A DNA stretch of 64,000 bases, from assembly GCA_017427265.1 (NCBI GenBank), contig JAFRTG010000007.1, positions 62,001 to 126,000 on the forward strand. Reading direction: 5' to 3'. How positions within the stretch are numbered: the stretch's first letter is position 1; each line of letters starts with the position of its first letter. The position numbers and the translations under genes were made by a program. The notes under the pieces were generated by a model. The model did not search any database and was not told where the DNA came from. It saw nothing but the letters and a program-made list of their open reading frames with translations. Shown piece by piece: positions 51,223-59,071 of this stretch. The stretch comes from Oscillospiraceae bacterium (GTDB taxonomy: Bacteria > Bacillota > Clostridia > Oscillospirales > Ruminococcaceae).

Positions 51223-51654
51223 TCAGTTCAGTTTTCTCTTTACGACTGCCTCGGTCACATCGGTCAGCACAAGTTCTCCGTTCTGATTATAGACTTCAAA
51301 CGTGACTGCTGCAAGACCGTTTTTCTCATTCCGTTTTTCCAGTTTCGTAATCGTTGCGCGTCCGGACAGGACATCGTCTGCAAACACCGGTTTCATCCAT
51401 TCAATTTTTGTGGATTTCCCGGCAAGCAGCTCTTCGCCGAAAAAGTCAACCTCCAGATAGTTCGCCCAGACGGCCAGAAACGACATGACGCCCGGCGCGA
51501 TGAGCTTTCCGAAATGGGTTGTCTTTGCATATTCCTCATCCGTATGGATCGGAATATTATCATAATCACGGGCAAACGCCAGCATCTTTTCTTTTTCAAT
51601 TAAAACAGGCGGTATTTCTACTGTCATACCGAGTATCATTTCATCAAAAAACAT
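51223..51654 (-). CDS. MaoC-like hotdog-fold dehydratase
   Basis: 143 residues. RDYDNIPIHTDEEYAKTTHFGKLIAPGVMSFLAV is the hydratase motif with catalytic Asp and His; the C-terminal strand GELVLTDVTEAVVKRK is also typical. It should hydrate enoyl-CoA-like or related thioesters; the substrate is unknown and no fatty-acid genes are near. GGAGGTGCCGG precedes the start. 29 nt after the HD-domain gene, probably one transcript. Confidence 0.88.
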   Translation of the reverse strand: MFFDEMILGMTVEIPPVLIEKEKMLAFARDYDNIPIHTDEEYAKTTHFGKLIAPGVMSFLAVWANYLEVDFFGEELLAGKSTKIEWMKPVFADDVLSGRATITKLEKRNEKNGLAAVTFEVYNQNGELVLTDVTEAVVKRKLN

Positions 51655-51683
51655 CCGGCACCTCCGAAATATCCGGTTCCGTT

Positions 51684-52271
51684 TTACGCCATCTCTGCAT
51701 TGATGGTATCTTCGCTCGCTGCCATTGCCTGCAAAGTCAGATCCAGCAGCTTGTCAAGCTCCCAACCGAGCTGATTTGCACCGCGCTCGATGACTTCGCG
51801 TGAGCATCCGGCTGCAAAGCCCTTGCTCTTATATTTCTTTTTAAGCGATTTCAGTTCCATATCCTTTGTGCTTTTGGAAGGACGCATTAAGGCTGCCGCC
51901 CAGATCAGACCGGTCAGCTCGTCGGCGGCAAACAGCACCTTTTCCATTTCGTGAACCGGCTCCACATCAATCGTCACACCGCAGCCGACCGTGATGCCGT
52001 AGCCGTGTGAGCAGACAGAATGAATGATGTCATCGCTGACGCCGCCCTCTTTCAGCAGCTCCGGTGCTTTGAGGCAATGCTCCTCCGGATACAGCTCAAA
52101 ATCAATGTCATGCAGCAGCCCGACGATGCCCCAGTGTTCCGCTTCATCGGTATATCCGAGTTCACTTGCATACCACTTCATGACCGCTTCCACGGTCAGG
52201 CCATGCTGGATATGGAACGGATCCTGATTGTATTTTTTCAGCAGTGCAAATGCTTCTTCTCTCGTGATCAT
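51684..52271 (-). CDS. HD-domain phosphohydrolase
   Basis: 195 residues. HIQHGLTVEAVMKWYA, the HD pair in GLLHDIDFELYPEEH, CSHGYGI and a later Asp in LFAADELTGLIWAAALMRPSK match short HD hydrolases of the HDIG type. Such enzymes cleave phosphate esters, often nucleotides. GGAGGAATCAGAA lies before the start and a consensus promoter about 40 nt upstream. Confidence 0.88.
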   Translation of the reverse strand: MITREEAFALLKKYNQDPFHIQHGLTVEAVMKWYASELGYTDEAEHWGIVGLLHDIDFELYPEEHCLKAPELLKEGGVSDDIIHSVCSHGYGITVGCGVTIDVEPVHEMEKVLFAADELTGLIWAAALMRPSKSTKDMELKSLKKKYKSKGFAAGCSREVIERGANQLGWELDKLLDLTLQAMAASEDTINAEMA

Positions 52272-52314
52272 TTCTGATTCCTCCGATCATATTTTTTGCG
52301 CGGGGACTGCTCTG

Positions 52315-52343
52315 ATTATACCGGATTCGGGTAGTTTTGTCAA
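52315..52343 (-). promoter_or_regulatory. Promoter of the HD/MaoC unit
   Basis: TTGACA (52343-52338), 17-nt spacer, TATAAT (52320-52315). The -35 lies inside the end of the GNAT gene. Confidence 0.85.
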
Positions 52344-53041
52344 TACAGCGCCTGACTGCGGTATGCCACCGTGAAATCATCACAGGCTGCCTGCCCGGAT
52401 TTCGCCGTCTGCCAGATCATCTGACCGGTTTCGTCAGACACATTGAGATAGTCGCCGTCACACTGCCGCCAGCCGTACAGCAGATACCGCCTGCCATTCT
52501 GATAAAACGAGCATTCACCGCCGGAACGAGCGCAGCGGTACAGCTCCTCCTGAAAATCCAGCCGCATCTGATACCAGACCGCACCGCCGTGCACAGAATC
52601 CGATATCCCCTCGCTGACAAAGCCGAACCGCTGATAAAACGGCAGCAGTTCTTCCTTGCAGGTCAGGACGATGCCGCATTTTTCCTTCCGCTTCATTTCT
52701 TCAATCACATGACTCATCAGTCTGGATGCAAGTCCGTGCTTCTGATATCCCGGATGTGTTGCGACGCCGAACAGCATCAGCCATGCGCCGTCTGCGGAAT
52801 AAAGTGCCGTATCTCCGTACATTTCATCAGTCAGATCACGGCAGCCTGTTGTCATACCGTTTATCATTGAAACAATATTCCCGCCGGATTCTGCCAGCCA
52901 GAAGCATTCCGGAAAGCTGTGCATCCGCTGTGAAAATACGCTGCGGCTCGCCGCATCGGCTTCCGTGAAACACACCTGTTCCAGTGCTGTGACCGCATCC
53001 AGATCGGCGAAATCTGCCGTTCTGATTATTATGTTCTGCAT
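52340..53041 (-). CDS. GNAT-family N-acetyltransferase with C-terminal extension
   Basis: 233 residues from the ATG at 53041, which overlaps the end of tcdA by 13 bases; GGGAGAGG lies upstream with long spacing. Residues about 1-150 are a GNAT fold, with acetyl-CoA loop VATHPGYQKHGLASRLM and LTCKEELLPFYQRFGF. Residues about 170-233 are an added beta-rich part (YQNGRRYLLYGWRQCDGDYLNV) that is not recognised. The substrate is unknown; its place in a tRNA-modification operon does not by itself show an RNA role. Confidence 0.85.
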   Translation of the reverse strand: MQNIIIRTADFADLDAVTALEQVCFTEADAASRSVFSQRMHSFPECFWLAESGGNIVSMINGMTTGCRDLTDEMYGDTALYSADGAWLMLFGVATHPGYQKHGLASRLMSHVIEEMKRKEKCGIVLTCKEELLPFYQRFGFVSEGISDSVHGGAVWYQMRLDFQEELYRCARSGGECSFYQNGRRYLLYGWRQCDGDYLNVSDETGQMIWQTAKSGQAACDDFTVAYRSQALY

Positions 53042-53784
53042 AGATCTTTTATAACCTCTCCCGCGATAATCAGCCCGACAACGGACGGCACAAACGCAGT
53101 GCTGCCGGGAATATCGCGCCGCTCCGTGCATTTATGCTTTGCGCCCGGCGGACAGATGCAGTGCGTCCGGCAGGAAATCGACATATCCTCAATCGGGCGT
53201 GTCGGCTTTTCCTCGGAATACACGACCTTCAGCTTTTTGACGCCGCGCTTGCGGCATTCGATGCGCATGACCTTGGCCAGCGGACAGACCTTCGTTTTAT
53301 AGATATCCGCAACACGGAATGCGGTCGGGTCGAGCTTGTTGCCCGCGCCCATGCTGCTGATAATCGGAACATGCAGCTCCTGCGCCTTCATGACGAGCGT
53401 GAGCTTAGCCGTCACGGTATCAACCGCATCGACAATATAATCATAGTCCTCAAAATGAAATTCATCCGCATTCTCCGGCAGAAAAAAGCATTTGTGAATG
53501 CGGATATCGACATCCGGATTGATCTCGCGCATCCGCTCCGCCATGACCTCCGTCTTGTACTGCCCGACGGTTTTGCGTGTAGCGATAATCTGCCGGTTGA
53601 TGTTGGTCAGGCAGACCTTGTCGTCGTCGATCAGGTCAAATGCGCCGACGCCGCTGCGCACAAGCGCTTCACAGACATATCCCCCGACACCGCCGATGCC
53701 GAACACGGCAACCCTCGACGCAGCGAGCTTCTCCATGCTGTCCCGGCCGAGCAGAAGCTGTGTTCTGGAAAACTGATTCAGCAT
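53029..53784 (-). CDS. tcdA: tRNA threonylcarbamoyladenosine dehydratase (TcdA/CsdL)
   Basis: 251 residues. E1-like ThiF fold: FGIGGVGGYVCEALVRSGVG nucleotide loop, DLIDDDKVCLTNINRQI with the conserved Arg and Asn, DYIVDAVDTVTAK, SSMGAGNKLDPT. It cyclises t6A37 in tRNA to the hydantoin ct6A with ATP. Four cysteines near the C-terminus (CRTHCICPPGAKHKC) are close together and may bind metal or react with sulfur. It directly follows the cysteine desulfurase gene, the same pairing as CsdA-CsdL. Confidence 0.93.
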   Translation of the reverse strand: MLNQFSRTQLLLGRDSMEKLAASRVAVFGIGGVGGYVCEALVRSGVGAFDLIDDDKVCLTNINRQIIATRKTVGQYKTEVMAERMREINPDVDIRIHKCFFLPENADEFHFEDYDYIVDAVDTVTAKLTLVMKAQELHVPIISSMGAGNKLDPTAFRVADIYKTKVCPLAKVMRIECRKRGVKKLKVVYSEEKPTRPIEDMSISCRTHCICPPGAKHKCTERRDIPGSTAFVPSVVGLIIAGEVIKDLCRT

Positions 53785-53785
53785 G

Positions 53786-54907
53786 TTATCCCTCCGAAAT
53801 GATCTCGTGCAGCACTGTGATAAACTGTGCCGCTTCGTCCTCTGTCGTCAGATGCGACAGGCTGATCCGCCATGAGCTGAGCGCGTTTTTCCGGTCATGC
53901 GTGATTGCCATGACAGCGCGTGACGGCGTGTTCGGCACGGAGCACGCTGATTTTACCGAAACAGCAATGCCGCGTGCATCCAGCAGACGGCGCATTTCCT
54001 CGCCTTTGATGCCGCTGACAGACAGATTCAGGATATGCGGCACGGCATTTTCCGGGCTGTTGATGCGGATGCGCGGATGCTTGGCAAGCTCTGTCCGCAG
54101 CTTTTGATTCAGTGCTGTGACAGCTTTCAGCCGTGCGTCAAATTCGCTGTATACAAGTTCAAGCGCCTTTGCACAGGCGGCTGCAGCCGGTGCATCGGGT
54201 GTGCCGCTGCGGTAGATCGTGGTACTGGCTCCGCCGTGAATCAGCGGCTCAACGACAACGCCCTTTGCCTTATACAGCACGCCGCAGCCTTTCAGGCCGT
54301 AAAATTTATGCGGTGCAAAGCTCGCGGTATGGACACCGGATAAATCCAGCGGAATCTTGCCGGCTGCCTGTGTTGCGTCGATATGCAGACGGCAGTTCGG
54401 ATAATCTTTCAGTATCTCCGCAATTCCCTGCACCGGCTGCACCGTACCGAGCTCACTGTCCACGGCACAGACCGCGCAGAGCACGGTATCCTGCCGCAGC
54501 AATGATTTCAGATGCGCAAGGTCGATTCTGCCGTCCGGCTGAATGTTCACAAGGTCGATTTCCCAGCCCTGCTCCTGCAGAAAGGTCAGTGCACCGCTGA
54601 CGGAACTGTGCTCTAAAAATGTGGAAATGATATGCTTGCCGCGCCGGCGGTTCGCAAACGCAATGCCCTTGACCGCAAGGTTATTCGCTTCGCTTGCACC
54701 GCTTGTGAAAATCAGTTCGTCGGGCGAAACATGCAGAAGTTCCGCGATTTTTGCAAGGGAATCGTCCACGGTCTGTTTTGCGGAAAAACCGAAGCTGTGC
54801 GCCGAATTCGGATTTGCGAACGATGCACGCGCCGTATCTGTAAACACGGAAAGCACCCGCTCATCGACGGGTGTGTCTGCCGTATAATCAAGATAGATCC
54901 TGCTCAT
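53786..54907 (-). CDS. Cysteine desulfurase
   Basis: 373 residues from the ATG at 54907, within the end of the ttcA-like gene (GGAGGG 5-8 nt upstream). PLP fold type I: FTSGASEANNLAVKG, STFLEHSSV, IDATQAAGKIPLD, APHKFYGLKGCGVLY with the PLP Lys, and the persulfide Cys in VKSACSVPN. It releases sulfur from cysteine, here most likely for the TtcA-like thiolase and the neighbouring E1-like protein. No IscU-like scaffold gene is adjacent. Confidence 0.93.
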   Translation of the reverse strand: MSRIYLDYTADTPVDERVLSVFTDTARASFANPNSAHSFGFSAKQTVDDSLAKIAELLHVSPDELIFTSGASEANNLAVKGIAFANRRRGKHIISTFLEHSSVSGALTFLQEQGWEIDLVNIQPDGRIDLAHLKSLLRQDTVLCAVCAVDSELGTVQPVQGIAEILKDYPNCRLHIDATQAAGKIPLDLSGVHTASFAPHKFYGLKGCGVLYKAKGVVVEPLIHGGASTTIYRSGTPDAPAAAACAKALELVYSEFDARLKAVTALNQKLRTELAKHPRIRINSPENAVPHILNLSVSGIKGEEMRRLLDARGIAVSVKSACSVPNTPSRAVMAITHDRKNALSSWRISLSHLTTEDEAAQFITVLHEIISEG

Positions 54908-55793
54908 CGCTGCCCTCCGCCTGTGTGCCGCGCACGCTTCTGCCCTCATCGAAATCGTCGAGGAAATGATGATATTCGTCGCCGCGGTGATAGGAAATGA
55001 TCGTCTGCAGATTGACATTCTCCACGCTGCGGAAGATGTTCATATCGACCGCCGGATTGACCGCGCGGAGCTGTTTCAGCAGCGTCTTGATCTCCTGCCG
55101 CTTGGAACCGCCGCCGCCGTTGTCGCACATCGTGCAGTTTTCCGTGAAGCGGCAGGCGCACTGGATAAACTGCAGATCGTTGTACTGCTTCCAGTGAATG
55201 ATATCCGCCTCGCGCACCAGATACATCGGGCGGATGAGCTGCATGCCGGCATAGTTTTCGCTGTGAATCTTCGGCATCATGGTCTGCACCTGCGAGCCGT
55301 AGAGCATCCCCATCAGAATCGTTTCGATCACATCGTCAAAGTGATGCCCCAGTGCAATTTTATTGCAGCCAAGTGCCTGCGCGGTTTTATAGAGATGCCC
55401 TCTGCGCATCCGCGCACAGAGATAACACGGATGCTGATCGACCTTTGCGACCGCATCGAAAATGCCGGTTTCAAACACCTGAACCGGAATGTTCAACAGC
55501 GCTGCATTTTCCTGTATCTTCTGATAATTGATCTCGTTGTAGCCGGGATTCATGACAAGGAACACGACCTCAAACGGCACCTTGGAATACCGCTGCAGCC
55601 GCTTCATGCACATCGCCATGAGCATCGAATCCTTGCCGCCGGAAATGCAGACTGCGATTTTGTCGCCCTCCTGAATCAGCTCGTATTCCTTGATGCCCTT
55701 CAGGAACTTCGTCCAGATTGTTTTGCGGAATTTATTGACAACCGAAAGCTCGATTTCGTTCGGCATTTCGGTTCTGACCGGTTTTTCCGTCAT
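54888..55793 (-). CDS. ttcA: TtcA-like tRNA thiolation enzyme
   Basis: 301 residues. PP-loop SGGKDS at 51-56; Cys123 and Cys126 in HPCYLCARMRRG; KIALGHHFDDVIETILM; a Cys-rich CACRFTENCTMCDNGGGGSKR supplies the third cluster ligand. The TtcA branch inserts sulfur at cytidine 32 of tRNA using a [4Fe-4S] cluster. It overlaps the desulfurase gene by 20 bases, so the sulfur donor is made together with it. AAAGGAGAGG precedes the start. Confidence 0.9.
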   Translation of the reverse strand: MTEKPVRTEMPNEIELSVVNKFRKTIWTKFLKGIKEYELIQEGDKIAVCISGGKDSMLMAMCMKRLQRYSKVPFEVVFLVMNPGYNEINYQKIQENAALLNIPVQVFETGIFDAVAKVDQHPCYLCARMRRGHLYKTAQALGCNKIALGHHFDDVIETILMGMLYGSQVQTMMPKIHSENYAGMQLIRPMYLVREADIIHWKQYNDLQFIQCACRFTENCTMCDNGGGGSKRQEIKTLLKQLRAVNPAVDMNIFRSVENVNLQTIISYHRGDEYHHFLDDFDEGRSVRGTQAEGSDEQDLS

Positions 55794-55832
55794 TCAGCCC
55801 TCTCCTTTTACTATGCATATAGAAACAGTATG

Positions 55833-55861
55833 ATTATACCATAAAGCCTGTGATTTGTCAA
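55833..55861 (-). promoter_or_regulatory. Promoter of the tRNA-modification operon
   Basis: TTGACA (55861-55856), 17-nt spacer, TATAAT (55838-55833). Confidence 0.88.
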
Positions 55862-55890
55862 TCTGTTTCAATCAACTGTTTTGCGGAACG

Positions 55891-55925
55891 AAAACAGGGA
55901 TCCTTTCTCACCGAAAGGATCCCTG
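55891..55925 (-). terminator. Terminator of the Cys-rich peptide gene
   Basis: Perfect 13-bp stem (55895-55907 with 55913-55925), 5-nt loop, TTTT on the minus strand. Confidence 0.9.
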
Positions 55926-55937
55926 CTGCATCCGCCA

Positions 55938-56006
55938 TCAGCAGCAACCGCCGCAGATGTTTCTCAGCATCGCACAAAGCGACTGAAACCAGCTGTTACA
56001 GCACAT
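55938..56006 (-). CDS. 22-residue cysteine-rich peptide
   Basis: An ATG at 56006 lies 9 nt after AGGGAGG (56022-56016) and opens a 22-codon frame ending in TGA at 55940-55938. The peptide begins MCCNSW and ends CGGCC; six of 22 residues are Cys (2, 3, 11, 18, 21, 22), with paired Cys at both ends and an amphipathic middle (FQSLCAMLRNI). It has its own consensus promoter (56072-56044) and terminator (55925-55891), making a transcript of about 150 nt. No known family is recognised. It could be a metal-binding or thiol-reactive peptide, a precursor peptide or a small membrane-active peptide; no modification or export genes adjoin it. Confidence 0.65.
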   Translation of the reverse strand: MCCNSWFQSLCAMLRNICGGCC

Positions 56007-56043
56007 GAGTCTCTGCCTCCCTTCTCTCTTGCAGGTTACTGTC

Positions 56044-56072
56044 ATTATACCAGACCTTCCCCGGCGTTTCAA
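56044..56072 (-). promoter_or_regulatory. Promoter of the Cys-rich peptide gene
   Basis: TTGAAA (56072-56067), 17-nt spacer, TATAAT (56049-56044), giving a leader of about 30 nt. Confidence 0.8.
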
Positions 56073-56183
56073 TGCAAAAATAATGGAAACAAAGGAAAAA
56101 TAAGAGACAGTCAGAGCGGATCCCGCACACGGCAGATCACTGCCTGATATACTCCGGCTATACACTGCAATCGTTTTTCCGTA

Positions 56184-56213
56184 TTGGACAAATACCGGAA
56201 ACTGTGCTATGAT
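56184..56213 (+). promoter_or_regulatory. Possible promoter of a short transcript upstream of the ligase genes
   Basis: TTGGAC (56184-56189), 18-nt spacer, TATGAT (56208-56213). Confidence 0.55.
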
Positions 56214-56243
56214 AAAGCCATACCAAGATAAGGAGTGATGAAT

Positions 56244-56294
56244 ATGAATCAGATCCGATACTATTCCATTTCAGGCGTGAGGACGCGATGTTGA
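56244..56294 (+). CDS. Possible 16-residue peptide or remnant
   Basis: AAGGAG (56230-56235) lies 8 nt before an ATG opening MNQIRYYSISGVRTRC. The frame ends at TGA 56292-56294, which overlaps a second ATG (56289) opening 18 codons to 56345. A promoter lies upstream and a terminator downstream (56371-56400), so a short RNA of about 180 nt is likely. Whether it encodes a peptide, a frameshifted gene remnant or only an RNA cannot be decided. Confidence 0.35.
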   Translation: MNQIRYYSISGVRTRC

Positions 56295-56370
56295 CCGATC
56301 GCTGCCGCATATTGAACGGCCGTACCTTCAGCGGCCCAAAATGAACCTCCATTTTACTGCATTTATAAAG

Positions 56371-56400
56371 ATCCCTTGCACACCGGTGCAGGGGATTTTT
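56371..56400 (+). terminator. Terminator ahead of the ligase operon
   Basis: 11-bp stem (56371-56381 with 56386-56396) with one wobble pair, then TTTTT. It ends the short transcript before the ligase promoter. Confidence 0.88.
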
Positions 56401-56433
56401 GTAAATTGTCCTTCCTATCGCATAGTAAACCTA

Positions 56434-56462
56434 TTGACATACTATATTCAAAGTGGTATAAT
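56434..56462 (+). promoter_or_regulatory. Promoter of the glutamate-cysteine ligase operon
   Basis: TTGACA (56434-56439), 17-nt spacer, TATAAT (56457-56462). Confidence 0.9.
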
Positions 56463-56522
56463 AGGGATAATCAGATTACAATAACTGTATGTACTGAACA
56501 GGAACCCACATGAGGTGATAAT

Positions 56523-57905
56523 ATGAAAGACGTGATCCGCCGTGCTGTCTATGAAAAATACATCGCCCCCACAAAAGCGGAACGACCGGATTATATCGGC
56601 GTGGAGATTGAAATGCCGGTTGTCAATCTGAACGGCGAAGCGGTCGATGAACAGATCGCAGTCCGGACGGCTGAAGCCTTTTCCGCTCATTTCGGATTTG
56701 TACCGGAAAACCGCGATGCAGAAAGCAATCTCATCTCTGCAAAGCATGCTGAAACAGGCGATATTCTCTCCTTTGACTGCTGCTATTCCAATCTGGAGAC
56801 TTCCTTCGGCAAGGCTGCCGGTTTGTTTGAGATCAAAGAGCGTTTTGAGAACTATATCCGCTTCCTGAATGCGGAATTTGCAAAGTATCACTATACGCTG
56901 ACCGGCATGGGCGTCAACCCCGCAGCGAATATCAACCACAATCAGCCGATCAAAAATGAGCGTTACCGGATGCTCTATCACTATCTGCATTCCTATCCGC
57001 AGCATGTCGGCGAGGTTGCGATGCGCTTTCATGAACGCCCCGATTTCGGCACCTTTACCAGCGCGTCGCAGGTGCAGCTCGATGTCCGCTATGACGAACT
57101 GATTGACACGGTCAATGTGTTCGGGCTGCTCGAACCCTACAAGGCGCTGCTCTTTGCAAATTCCTATCTGCCGGATTATCCGGACTTTCTCTGCGTGCGG
57201 AATATGCTCTGGGAGCACAGTATGCAGGGCTACAATCCGCACAATATCGGAATGTTCGCAAAGCCGATTGCCGATGCCGATGAGCTGATTGACTATATCG
57301 GCACACAGTCGATCTACTGCACAATGCGGGACGGGAAATATGTCGATTTTACGCCCGTCACAGTCAATGAGTATTTTTCGCGTGACAGCATCACCGGCGA
57401 ATATTTTGACGGTGAAGCCTATCGGCCGATTACATTTGCACCGGAACACAGCGACCTTGATTATCTGCGGACGTTCAAATTTGAGGATCTGACCTTCCGC
57501 GGCACGATCGAATACCGCAGCTCCTGCTGCCAGCCGCTTTCGGAAGCGCTGACGGTTGCGGCATTCCATACCGGTCTGAAAGAGAAACTCCCCGAACTGA
57601 AGGAACTGCTGGAACAGGATACCGTGATCTATTCGCACGGCTTCAGCGCAGCGGAACTGCAAAAGCTGCTATCCAAACGCAGAAAGCCCGCTTTCGCGGA
57701 CGCAGCGGCAGTTGAAAAGCAGCTCATCCGGATTCTTGACCTTGCAGCAGACGGCCTGCGGAAACGCGGTCGCGGAGAGGAAGCACTGCTTGCGCCGCTT
57801 TATCGCCGTGCGGCAATGCATACCAATCCGGCGAAAACCATGCTGGATGGCATCGAAAACGGAACACCGGTTGCGGAATTTATCCGGCAGTATGCGGCGA
57901 TTTGA
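56523..57905 (+). CDS. Glutamate-cysteine ligase family protein (first copy)
   Basis: 460 residues. GVEIEMPVVN carries the Glu residues of the ATP/Mg site; DCCYSNLETSFGKAAGL, GMGVNPAANINHN, FTSASQVQLDV and GTIEYRSSCCQPLSEAL follow the order seen in GCS2/EgtA-type gamma-glutamyl ligases. It should activate glutamate with ATP and join it to cysteine or another amine. Cys pairs at the substrate side (DCCYS, SSCCQP) are notable. TGAGGTG lies 7 nt before the ATG. The next gene starts 10 nt after its stop and belongs to a different ligase subfamily. Confidence 0.85.
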   Translation: MKDVIRRAVYEKYIAPTKAERPDYIGVEIEMPVVNLNGEAVDEQIAVRTAEAFSAHFGFVPENRDAESNLISAKHAETGDILSFDCCYSNLETSFGKAAGLFEIKERFENYIRFLNAEFAKYHYTLTGMGVNPAANINHNQPIKNERYRMLYHYLHSYPQHVGEVAMRFHERPDFGTFTSASQVQLDVRYDELIDTVNVFGLLEPYKALLFANSYLPDYPDFLCVRNMLWEHSMQGYNPHNIGMFAKPIADADELIDYIGTQSIYCTMRDGKYVDFTPVTVNEYFSRDSITGEYFDGEAYRPITFAPEHSDLDYLRTFKFEDLTFRGTIEYRSSCCQPLSEALTVAAFHTGLKEKLPELKELLEQDTVIYSHGFSAAELQKLLSKRRKPAFADAAAVEKQLIRILDLAADGLRKRGRGEEALLAPLYRRAAMHTNPAKTMLDGIENGTPVAEFIRQYAAI

Positions 57906-57915
57906 GGTGAGCAGA

Positions 57916-59058
57916 ATGAAGCAATATCATCTCGGCGGATGTTTCGGTATCGAGCGTGAAACGCTGCGCGCGGACAGTGCCGGACGGCTTGCGCAGACGC
58001 CGCATCCCTTCTCATATGATCCGCATATCACACGCGATTTCTGCGAAAACCAGATTGAGCTGGTCACGCCGGTTTCCGACAGCATCGACGGCGCATTGCA
58101 GCATCTTGCCGCTCTTGACAGGCAGGTGCGCGATGTGCTTTCGCAGAACGGCGAAACGCTCTGGCTTTACAGCAATCCGCCGCATTTTGATTCAGAGGAC
58201 GAGATTCCGATCGCGGATTTCACCGGGGATCATTCCTCCAAGCGCCAGTACCGCGAGGTACTCGAACAGAAATACGGAAAAAAGCTGATGCTGTTTTCCG
58301 GTATTCACTTCAATTTTTCGTTTCCGGAGGATTATCTGCATACACTGAATACAAAAAACGAGGATTTCCGCAGCTTTCGGGATGCACTGTATCTGCGGCT
58401 CTATAAGCAGCTGATGCGGCACAGCTTTCTGCTCGTGCTGCTGACAGCGGCAAGCAATGTCTATGATTTATCTCTTGACAAGGACGGAGAATGTGGTATA
58501 ATAAGGAGTGTGTATTCTTCCGTGCGCAACAGCGCGCGCGGCTACTGGAACAGCTTTCTGCCGGTGCTTGACCACAGCAGTCTGCGTGCATTTACGGACA
58601 GCATCCGGCGTTATGTCGATTCCGGTGCGCTGTATTCGGTGAGCGAACTGTATCTGCCGGTACGATTGAAGCCGCAGGGCGTCAATTCGCTTGACAATCT
58701 TGCAGAAAACGGTGTCGATCACATTGAGCTGCGGATGTTTGACTTAAATCCGGACGCGCCGCTCGGCATTGACGGCAGAGACCTGAAATTTGCGCATCTG
58801 CTGATGCTGTATCTGCTCTCGCTGCCGGATTTTGATTTCACACCGGAATTGCAGGAACAGGCGATTCAGAATCACAAAAATGCGGCACTGACAGAACCGG
58901 ATGCAGAGCTGCTGATCCGTGCCGAAGCTGTACTGACGGAAATGGCACAGTATTTCTCCGATGATTCGGGTGCACTTGCAGTCATCGGATTTGAGCATGA
59001 CAAGCTGAACAGCCGGAATGCCGGCGCAGTTCTGACAGAAAATTATTACAACCAATAA
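57916..59058 (+). CDS. Glutamate-cysteine ligase (GshF N-domain-like, second copy)
   Basis: 380 residues from the ATG at 57916 (GAGGTGAGC upstream; the frame is open further left inside the first ligase). GGCFGIERETLRADSAGRLAQTPHPF and ITRDFCENQIELVTP match the GshA domain of bifunctional GshF and E. coli-type GshA, followed by LWLYSNPP and HFNFSFPEDYL. The ATP-grasp half of GshF is missing, so the product would be gamma-glutamylcysteine rather than glutathione. It is shorter than E. coli GshA (about 518). The amidotransferase gene follows after 13 nt. Confidence 0.87.
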   Translation: MKQYHLGGCFGIERETLRADSAGRLAQTPHPFSYDPHITRDFCENQIELVTPVSDSIDGALQHLAALDRQVRDVLSQNGETLWLYSNPPHFDSEDEIPIADFTGDHSSKRQYREVLEQKYGKKLMLFSGIHFNFSFPEDYLHTLNTKNEDFRSFRDALYLRLYKQLMRHSFLLVLLTAASNVYDLSLDKDGECGIIRSVYSSVRNSARGYWNSFLPVLDHSSLRAFTDSIRRYVDSGALYSVSELYLPVRLKPQGVNSLDNLAENGVDHIELRMFDLNPDAPLGIDGRDLKFAHLLMLYLLSLPDFDFTPELQEQAIQNHKNAALTEPDAELLIRAEAVLTEMAQYFSDDSGALAVIGFEHDKLNSRNAGAVLTENYYNQ

Positions 59059-59071
59059 GGCGGTGAAACCC

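Noticed and set aside
56448-57662. 404-codon open frame on the minus strand
   Set aside because: Antisense to the first glutamate-cysteine ligase.
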